A stretch of DNA of 64,000 bases from contig CAVWYO010000007.1 of the NCBI GenBank assembly GCA_963759235.1, positions 62,001 through 126,000 of the forward strand. The letters are read 5' to 3'. A program made the position numbers and the translations under genes. This document shows positions 34,614-40,945 of this stretch, one piece after another (the first letter of the stretch is position 1; each line of letters opens with the position of its first letter). Source of the stretch: Bauldia sp963759235 (GTDB taxonomy: Bacteria; Pseudomonadota; Alphaproteobacteria; Rhizobiales; Kaistiaceae). The notes beneath the pieces were generated by a model. The model had not been told where the DNA came from and did no database searches. It worked only from the letters and a program-made list of their open reading frames with translations.

Positions 34614-35373
34614 GGCCGACTCCCCCAACTACAGCTTCCGTAGAAAGCCGCGATTTTCCGCCAATCATGTCGCCGACTACATCGTTGCAGAAACGGCCGG
34701 CCAGCGCGCGGGCGTAATTCGGTCGGCAAAGTTCCCCAAAAAGCCGCAAGTCGTCCCGTACAGTCGTTCGCGGCGATGGATACCGCGATTCTTGGCCGGC
34801 AACACGGGCAATCTCGCGATGGTCGACAGACACATTGACCGCCTTACGGCGGACCTCAGTGTGGAACAGGATGAATGGCAACAGAGTGAAATCCGACGCA
34901 ACATTGCTGCGCTCCAGGCATTTAAGAAAGCGTTTGCCTCCCATCGTCTGAAACGCCGACGGTTCGCTGAGGGACCGCTCGATATGACCATGATCATCGA
35001 AACCGTGCGGATCAATACACGACTCGATGTCACAATTACCGACACCGATAGGGCCGGTGCCACACGATCCGACGGTTGTGTGTTCATGTTCGCCAATACA
35101 ACTGCTACCCGAAAATGGATCGAAGATCGCCGAAAGATCGTCGCTGCAGTGGTTCATTGGAGCCTCCAAAAAGCTGGCGGAAACTTCGAACCCATCGAAC
35201 GGCTATGCCTATCGTTCGATATCTTTGGGGAGACCATCACGACCGCGCCCACATCCTTTGACCGGCTTCGGGCAAATATCGGATCGTCCTGTCGCGAAGC
35301 GGCAGCTCAATGGGATGGAGTCGCGCCGCCGGCCGGTTATGACGGGCCCGCATGGGAAGCATGGGCTCAATAG
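34612..35373 (+). CDS. Conserved hypothetical protein (253 aa)
   Basis: Begins MADSPNYSFRRKPRFSANHV, then ADYIVAETAGQRAGVIRSAK and FPKKPQVVPYSRSRRWIPRF. I recall the FRRKPRFSANxLADYL...AKFPKK opening from a widespread alphaproteobacterial hypothetical family of about 250 residues. It is of full length, with a basic N-terminal half, a strand-rich middle (VRINTRLDVTITDTD) and an acidic C-terminus. Start at 34612 chosen over an upstream in-frame ATG at 34591 because of family similarity. Function unknown; it may form a divergent pair with the 95-residue gene. Confidence 0.6.
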   Translation: MADSPNYSFRRKPRFSANHVADYIVAETAGQRAGVIRSAKFPKKPQVVPYSRSRRWIPRFLAGNTGNLAMVDRHIDRLTADLSVEQDEWQQSEIRRNIAALQAFKKAFASHRLKRRRFAEGPLDMTMIIETVRINTRLDVTITDTDRAGATRSDGCVFMFANTTATRKWIEDRRKIVAAVVHWSLQKAGGNFEPIERLCLSFDIFGETITTAPTSFDRLRANIGSSCREAAAQWDGVAPPAGYDGPAWEAWAQ

Positions 35374-35631
35374 GAGCCTCCAATTTCAAACTGAGACACT
35401 ACCCGCTGACGGGTAGGGTTGACAGCAAATCATATCAAGAACGAGCGTCGTCCTTGGGTTCCTCTTGGCTGGCAGGAGCCTGGCATCGGGCAGCGTTACG
35501 CAGTTAGCCAACATCCCACAGGCGCCGGAACCCGCACCGACAATTGGCCCTTAGCACAGAGCTGCGAGGTGCATCGATATCGTCCAGTCACGGCCTTCAT
35601 GACCGATCGCGGGATGCCGGCGCCTGCTTCC

Positions 35632-36138
35632 TCACCGTGCAGCGATTCCGCAAGCGTTCAGCACGTCCGGTGTGATCGTCCCGGTAACAGGCATGCCCCA
35701 CTGCTGTTGAAACTGCCTGATCGCTGCGGCCGTCTCGGCGCCGACGGCTCCGTCGATCGCACCAGGTTCATAACCAAAGAGCGTCAAGCAGGTTTGCACC
35801 TGGACCACGATGGCCCTGAACTTGTCTGAGTTGCCTGGCAGCGACGGGAGCTTATTCGGCGGGGGCTGCGGCACCGGGAATGGCTGCGCTGGCGGGAGCG
35901 GTCCAGGCGAGGGAATAGACGAAGCATGGCTGGCGTGCGATGCATGAGAAGCGTGTGAAGCATGGCTGGCGTGCGAGCTATGGCCGGCCAGGTTGTAGCG
36001 ATGATCCAGCTTGAAGATGTCGAACAGCGACGGACCTTTCAAACCGTCATCCTGCCGAGGCAGTGCGGCAAGCGCGACGTTATTGGCCGGCAGAAGTCCG
36101 GCCGCCAGGAACGACGGAATGGCGAACTTGAGTTTCAC
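35632..36138 (-). CDS. hxsA: His-Xaa-Ser repeat protein HxsA
   Basis: A 168-residue exported substrate of the Hxs system. Residues 1-25 are a signal peptide (MKLKFAIPSFLAAGLLP). Residues 53-73 are seven consecutive H-x-S triplets (HSS followed by six HAS), then a Pro-rich linker and, from about residue 105, a peptidoglycan-binding domain (CLTLFGYEPGAIDGAVGAET, AAIRQFQQQWGMPVTGTITP). In this family the triplets are the presumed target of the two radical SAM enzymes encoded upstream; the chemistry is not known to me. The ATG overlaps the hxsC stop by four bases. Periplasmic, cell-wall-bound location is inferred from signal and PG-binding domains. Confidence 0.9.
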   Translation of the reverse strand: MKLKFAIPSFLAAGLLPANNVALAALPRQDDGLKGPSLFDIFKLDHRYNLAGHSSHASHASHASHASHASHASSIPSPGPLPPAQPFPVPQPPPNKLPSLPGNSDKFRAIVVQVQTCLTLFGYEPGAIDGAVGAETAAAIRQFQQQWGMPVTGTITPDVLNACGIAAR

Positions 36139-37226
36139 GCCAACCCCACGGCGGAAAATCCCCTGCCATCAGGATACCACTCGAAGAAACCGCCGCAATT
36201 CTCTCGAAGCCGGCAGCCATCGCATGGATCCAGGTAGCGGCGCTTCCAGTCAGAGATCGAAGCCCGGGCGTACGGTCGATAGGGCGATGGCACCGTGCAC
36301 AGAGGGAAGTTGTACAGAGCCACCGCGATGCCGCGAGCTCGTGCGGTATCGATTGCCGCAGCTATCGGCGCGAAGCACTTGCCCGTGTCGAAAAACAGCC
36401 GGCCCCAGTTCATCCGGCCGTAGCCGATGTTCTCAAGCTGCATGAGAGCCCACACGGCCACGAAGGGCACCTTGGTCGTGACGAAGGTGGCCAACGCCTT
36501 GAGCGCCGCGACGTTGTTGGCCATAACCACCGTTCGCAGTTCGATCGCGGCACCACAGCGCGCAAGGAGAGCGAGCGAGTGCGTCAGCCGCTCGAACGCC
36601 CCAGGCTTGACGACGATCTCATCGTGCAGAGCTGGCTCGCATGCGTAGAGCGGGATGCCCCAGAGCACCTTCTGGCGCGGCAGTGCGGCAAGGGCGCTGA
36701 CATCCTCGGCAGTGAAATGCTGTCCGTTTGTCAGCACGTGAAAGCGAAGGTCAGGACGCGCCGCGAGCGCGCGGCCGAGAAGCTCAAAGAGCTCGTGTTT
36801 GTACAGCGTCGGCTCGCCGCCGGTGATGCCGATAGTCATGCCCCGAGGAGCAAGCAGAACCGCCTGCAGGAATAGCGGAAACAGATCCACGTGATGAGCC
36901 TTCGGCGGCTGTGAGCACATCACGCAGAGCTGATCGCAGCGTTTGGTGACCAGGAAGGTGTTGTGGTCCGACGAGGCGCGGATCAGCCTGTGCGCTACCT
37001 GGCGTTTGGGATCGACCAAGAGCACGTCGCCGACTAGATCCGCGGCTGGAACGCCGGACAGGCGGAGTTGACCCTGCCGGCTCTCATAGAGAATGCCGCC
37101 GCCTTCACTTCCTGCGAACGTCGCATCCCACGGGCCAGTGGTGAGCGTGGCGTCCGGTTCTTGCAGCCGGAGCACGAACGGGGCCTCACCCTTTGCCCCT
37201 TCAATGCGGATGCGCAGCGGGATCAT
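36135..37226 (-). CDS. hxsC: His-Xaa-Ser system radical SAM maturase HxsC
   Basis: A 363-residue radical SAM protein (ATG at 37226; an in-frame ATG 25 codons upstream lies inside hxsB). The [4Fe-4S]-AdoMet motif CDQLCVMC is at residues 97-104, followed by IGITGGEPTLYKHELFELLG (the GGE motif) and late strands of the barrel (LRFHVLTNGQHFTAEDV). The C-terminus has an additional cysteine cluster (DPCDGCRLRENCGGFFEW), probably an auxiliary cluster. It should act with HxsB to modify HxsA in the cytoplasm. It overlaps hxsB by about 26 bp and hxsA by four. Confidence 0.88.
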   Translation of the reverse strand: MIPLRIRIEGAKGEAPFVLRLQEPDATLTTGPWDATFAGSEGGGILYESRQGQLRLSGVPAADLVGDVLLVDPKRQVAHRLIRASSDHNTFLVTKRCDQLCVMCSQPPKAHHVDLFPLFLQAVLLAPRGMTIGITGGEPTLYKHELFELLGRALAARPDLRFHVLTNGQHFTAEDVSALAALPRQKVLWGIPLYACEPALHDEIVVKPGAFERLTHSLALLARCGAAIELRTVVMANNVAALKALATFVTTKVPFVAVWALMQLENIGYGRMNWGRLFFDTGKCFAPIAAAIDTARARGIAVALYNFPLCTVPSPYRPYARASISDWKRRYLDPCDGCRLRENCGGFFEWYPDGRGFSAVGLA

Positions 37227-38634
37227 GATGCAACGGAGCGAGAGCGCCCGGCCAAGATGACAACTTGGCCCAATGGCGCAGTGAGAACAGTTCTCTCTCA
37301 TCGCGGCTGTAGAGCAGCTTCACGACGCGGTCGAAGACGAAGAGCTGGCGACCGCAGAACCAGGTGTCACCGCGTGGCAGATCGTGGCGTGCATAGCGGG
37401 ATACATCGTCGACCGGATCGGTTCCGCAATAAGGCTGGTAGGGGCAGTGAATGCAATCAGGATCGAAGTTGTTGAGTGATGACGAGATCAGCGCCTCGGC
37501 TCTTCCGCGGTCGATGCCCTCGCGTGCGGTGCCAACCGACATGTCGATATGGCCGATGCGCGACAGCATGCGAGCCTCATCGCTTGGATAGAGACGCGTG
37601 TCATAGTCAATAACGATGTAGTCGGTTGCTGGCAGGCTCGGGTTGCGCAGATCGACGTGACCATCTTGGCCAGCCTGCAGCACCCGGCGTAGGCAATGTG
37701 AAAAGTAGAACTCCTCAATCACTCTCCCGGTACGGAAGTTACGGTCGATGAGGTGGTCAATGAAGCTGCCGTAGAGCGCGTTCCAGCGTTCAAGATCGTC
37801 GCTGCGGGGCGACCGCCGACGAGCAAACCCCTGATAGTTGACCGGCCGCAGATAGACCGATGACAGCCCAACGTGCTCGTAGGTCTGGATCAGAGCCTCA
37901 AGATCAGGCGGGTCGTCAATATCGATTGTCGGTAACGCCGAGAGCCGTGAGGTGCCGAACCGCTCTTTGACCCTCGTCAGATTCGAAAAGAATTCGTCGG
38001 CAAGCGCCCGGTCCTGCGTTCGATGCCGATCGTGATCGGCCAGACGCCCGTCGAGAGAGGTGCTGATGTAGGTGTCTTCAGCATCGAGGAAGGCAAACTC
38101 GTCCGGCCCTAGTCGCTGCAGGTTCGTGCAAACGACGAACTGCGATTTGGCAAAGCGTTCGCGACAAAATTGGCGGATGCGATCAAGAAGATCGAGGCGC
38201 AGTAGGGGCTCGCCGCCTTGGAATTCGACTTTAATCTCATTCGTGTCGAGCCGATCGAGAAACTTAACGACATCGTGGAGGTTATCTTCGTTCCAGTCGT
38301 AGCCCGGAGCGGTCTCAGCGGCGCGAGAGACCTGACAATAGGTGCAAGCGAGATTGCAGCGCAGCGTGGGGACGACGATGACATACCCTAAGCCCTGCTG
38401 CACGGTCTGACGAGCCGTCCAATGCCAGGCGAAGGCGGTGTGTGCCAGATCACCCGGTCGTTCGTAAGCGTATCCGCCGCGAAGAAGGAACGCGACATCT
38501 GCTGCAGAAAGGGTGTCGCCTGCGTATCGGTCAAGGAACGCGTCGTCGGCCACAAAATATGCCCCCGCGTCGTTGGCGAAGAACAAACGCCCGTCCGCTA
38601 GTAGATCGCGGAAGCGCAGCGGCCAGACGTTCAT
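37201..38634 (-). CDS. hxsB: His-Xaa-Ser system radical SAM maturase HxsB
   Basis: A 477-residue radical SAM/SPASM-type enzyme. An N-terminal about 85-residue region may bind substrate (SPASM maturases often carry a RiPP-recognition-like element). The cluster motif is C93-C97-C100 in TLRCNLACTYCQVSR, followed by FQGGEPLLRLDLLDRIRQFC and FVVCTNLQ. The C-terminal part has auxiliary-cluster cysteines in CIHCPYQPYCGTDPVDDVSR and FCGRQL. Domain order and position between hxsD and hxsC identify it as HxsB. Start overlaps the hxsD stop by four bases (ATGA). Confidence 0.9.
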   Translation of the reverse strand: MNVWPLRFRDLLADGRLFFANDAGAYFVADDAFLDRYAGDTLSAADVAFLLRGGYAYERPGDLAHTAFAWHWTARQTVQQGLGYVIVVPTLRCNLACTYCQVSRAAETAPGYDWNEDNLHDVVKFLDRLDTNEIKVEFQGGEPLLRLDLLDRIRQFCRERFAKSQFVVCTNLQRLGPDEFAFLDAEDTYISTSLDGRLADHDRHRTQDRALADEFFSNLTRVKERFGTSRLSALPTIDIDDPPDLEALIQTYEHVGLSSVYLRPVNYQGFARRRSPRSDDLERWNALYGSFIDHLIDRNFRTGRVIEEFYFSHCLRRVLQAGQDGHVDLRNPSLPATDYIVIDYDTRLYPSDEARMLSRIGHIDMSVGTAREGIDRGRAEALISSSLNNFDPDCIHCPYQPYCGTDPVDDVSRYARHDLPRGDTWFCGRQLFVFDRVVKLLYSRDERELFSLRHWAKLSSWPGALAPLHHDPAAHPH

Positions 38635-38873
38635 CGGTGCGTCACCGCCTCGATCAACGCACGCCTCATTGGCAGCGTCTCAGCGTAGATCTTCTCTCGG
38701 TACAGCGCGTAGTGGATCTCGCGGGAAAGTGTTTCGCTGGGAATGTCGATGTTTCCGGACACCTCAATTCCGTCGGCGATCAGCACGAAGTTGATCTTGG
38801 GATAGAGGTATTGCAGACGCGCCAGCGCCGCGTCGGTGTAGGGTCGAAACCGCTCGGCGACTTCAACGATCAT
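38631..38873 (-). CDS. hxsD: His-Xaa-Ser system protein HxsD
   Basis: An 80-residue protein starting MIVEVAERFRPYTDAALARL, then YLYPKINFVLIADGIEVSGN and LSREIHYALYREKIYAETLP. GGGAGG lies 8-13 bases upstream of the ATG at 38873. HxsD is the small partner of the two radical SAM enzymes; its fold (strand-helix-strand with a basic end) recalls subunits that present substrates to RiPP maturases, but this is inference. It is the first recognised gene of the four-gene operon; its start overlaps a preceding stop by four bases. Confidence 0.85.
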   Translation of the reverse strand: MIVEVAERFRPYTDAALARLQYLYPKINFVLIADGIEVSGNIDIPSETLSREIHYALYREKIYAETLPMRRALIEAVTHR

Positions 38874-38989
38874 CGGCTTTCCTCCCGAAAGAGTTGTACC
38901 ACGATACGAATGCAAAAGCTGCCATCGGGGAACGAAGCGGCGCGGAAAGAGTCAAAGCCGATCAGACGATAGCCGGCTGTCCGCTGGGC
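38870..38989 (-). pseudogene. C-terminal piece of a gene coupled to hxsD
   Basis: The frame gives AQRTAGYRLIGFDSFRAASF, then PDGSFCIRIVVQLFREES and a stop whose TGA overlaps the hxsD ATG (ATGA). The codon use is good and the sequence looks like the end of a real protein, but the upstream part is cut off where the duplicated zinc-ribbon locus begins. It may be a fifth gene of the Hxs operon, lost by rearrangement. I do not recognise it. Confidence 0.4.
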
Positions 38990-39056
38990 AGTTACGGGGC
39001 GAAAGAGGCCGTCGGTTTCCCTTGCGCGGAAATAATTCCCAGCCCATCCTCGCGTC

Positions 39057-39268
39057 ATGCGCGGTCGCCAAGAACCCCGAGATGATCCTACGAGGCGGAA
39101 GGCGCCCGACACGCCGGAGCCGGTTCCGACGATCGCTGACCTCGAACGCGTCACACCTTGGGTATGGGTCTTCTGCGAGAACTGTCGCCACTGTTCACCG
39201 CTGGCCCTCGTCACCTGCATCATCCGATGGGGGGGCTGAAGCATCGAGCAACGTCATCCGGCGGTCAG
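39057..39268 (+). pseudogene. Zinc-ribbon-like hypothetical protein, copy 2, broken
   Basis: Begins MRGRQEPRDDPTRRKAPDTP, then WVWVFCENCRHCSPLALVTC, closely similar to the intact copy at 19284-19640. A one-base shift at about 39237 moves it into another frame, which continues EASSNVIRRSAS and then meets the left end of IS256 copy 2 at 39270. The second CxxC pair is lost. This is a useful example of insertion into a duplicated gene. Confidence 0.72.
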
Positions 39269-39269
39269 C

Positions 39270-40671
39270 GAGCTATGGCCGAATCTGGGTGACGACGGTT
39301 TGAGAGAGGCGGCGTATCGAGGCGGGTGAGAGCCTGCCAGAACCTCCAGGAAGGAGCGATACGCCATGACGAGAGATAGCACCGTCGTCGGTTGCGTCAG
39401 CCCGACGCGATTGATGATCCGCTGACTGAGCTTGCCCGTGAGGGCGCCCGGCGAATGCTGGCGCAGGCGATGGGCGCCGAGGCCGAAGCCTTCGTGGCCG
39501 TGATGGAAGGATGTGCAGCTGCCGATGGGCGTGCCCGGGTCGTGCGTCATGGCCATGGACCGGAACGGACGATCCAGACCGGGATCGGTCCGGTCGCGGT
39601 GCGGCGGGCCAAGGTGCGAGACCGCGGCGACGCGGGTGCGACGGGCGAGCGGATCCGCTTCACCTCGGCGATCCTGCCGAAATGGGCGCGGCGGACGAAG
39701 AGCCTCGATGCCCTGCTGCCGGTCCTGTATCTGCGCGGGCATCTCGACCGGCGACTTCCAGGAGGCGCTCGCGGCACTGCTCGGCAAGGACGCGCCGAAC
39801 CTGTCGCCGGCGGTGATCGGGCGCCTGAAGGCGGAGTGGCAGGTGGAATACGACGCGCTGGCAGCAGCGCGACCTCTCGGCGCGGCGCTACGTCTACATC
39901 TGGGCCGACGGGGTCTACCTGCAGGCGCGGATGGAGGCCACATGCCGAATGCATGCTGGTGATCATCGGCGCGACGCCCGAGGGCAGGAAGGAGCTGGTC
40001 GGCTTCCAGGTCGGCGTGCGCGAGAGCGCGCAGAGTTGGCGCGAGCTGCTCGTCGACCTCAAGGCGCGCGGTCTCGCGGTCGCACCGGAGCTCGCCATCG
40101 GCGACGGCGCGCTCGGCTTCTGGAAGGCGCTCGAGGAGGTCTTCCCCGCCACCCGCCACCAGCGATGCTGGGTGCACAAGACCGCCAACGTCCTGAACAA
40201 GGTGCCCAAATCGGTCCAGCCGGCGATGAAGGCCGACCTGCGCGAGGTCTGGACAGCGCGCCGACCGGGCGGCGGCCGAGGCCGCCATCGACGATTTCGC
40301 CGAGAAGTACGGCGCCAAATACGACAAGGCGGTCACATGCCTGACCAAGGACCGCGAGGCGCTGCTGGCCTTCTTCGACTTCCCGGCCGAGCACTGGGAT
40401 CACCTGCGCACGTCGAACCCGATCGAGAGCGTCTTCGCCACCGTCCGGCATCGAACCGTGCGGACCAAGGATGCGCTGTCGCAAAACACCGCCCGGCTCA
40501 TGGTCTTCAAGCTCGTCATCGCCGCCTCGAAAACCTGGCGTCGGCTGAAGGGCGAAAACCAGTTGCCGAAGGTCGTCCGAGGCGTCAAGTTCAACAACGG
40601 CGTCGAGGTCATCGAGACGACGGCCAACACGCCGCCTGATCGGCCCCGTCACCCAAATTCCAGCATAGCTC
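39270..40671 (+). mobile_element. IS256-family element, copy 2, both ends present (1,402 bp)
   Basis: Terminal inverted repeats of 25 bp: left 39270-39294 (GAGCTATGGCC to GGGTGACG) and right 40647-40671 (CGTCACCCA to ATAGCTC), 21 of 25 positions matching. The 8 bp outside each end differ (CGGTCAGC and GAGGAGAT), so no target duplication is visible. Left and right flanks belong to two unrelated broken genes. A deletion or recombination between two copies after insertion would explain both facts. Confidence 0.78.
39392..40639 (+). pseudogene. IS256-family transposase, several frameshifts
   Basis: The intended start (PDAIDDPLTELAREGARRML and AQAMGAEAEAFVA) and long stretches of the catalytic domain are readable, but the frame changes at about 39735, 39860, 39945 and 40262 (for example GGCCACATGCCGAATGC has an extra base relative to copy 1). 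The DNA of the core is highly similar to copy 1, which is intact over the same positions, so each copy has its own lesion. Neither makes a full transposase. Confidence 0.8.
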
Positions 40672-40842
40672 GAGGAGATGCGTTGCCAACCATATTCCGG
40701 TGACGTCAAGTCCCTTCGCGGCGGTGATGGCGCACTTCGCCGCCGAGTCGGCGACTGGCGCATCCTATATGATCTTTATCCGAGAGATGAACTCATCGTC
40801 GTGACAGCAGTCAAGCGGCGCGGGTCGAAGACATACACCTAG
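40672..40842 (+). pseudogene. RelE/ParE-type toxin, C-terminal fragment
   Basis: Starting exactly at the right end of the IS256 element: EEMRCQPYSGDVKSLRGGDG, then LRRRVGDWRILYDLYPRDEL and IVVTAVKRRGSKTYT with stop TAG. The LRGxDGxxRxRVGDWRILY...VKRRGSKTY pattern is a RelE-family mRNase toxin. The first about 30 residues and any antitoxin are missing. The DNA joined directly to the insertion element shows that the rest was lost at the insertion. Confidence 0.75.
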
Positions 40843-40945
40843 GCGAAAGACTCCCCCACCCTCGACGTATGTCCCGCGAACACAGGAACGGACGGCCGCG
40901 TCCCGTATGTCCATTTACACCGGAACTCATAGCGATAAGCCATTC

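Noticed and set aside
35930..36000. Repetitive DNA that could suggest a CRISPR-like or tandem DNA repeat
   Set aside because: It encodes the H-A-S triplets of hxsA; the unit is nine bases with codon variation and without spacers. No CRISPR array is present in the window.
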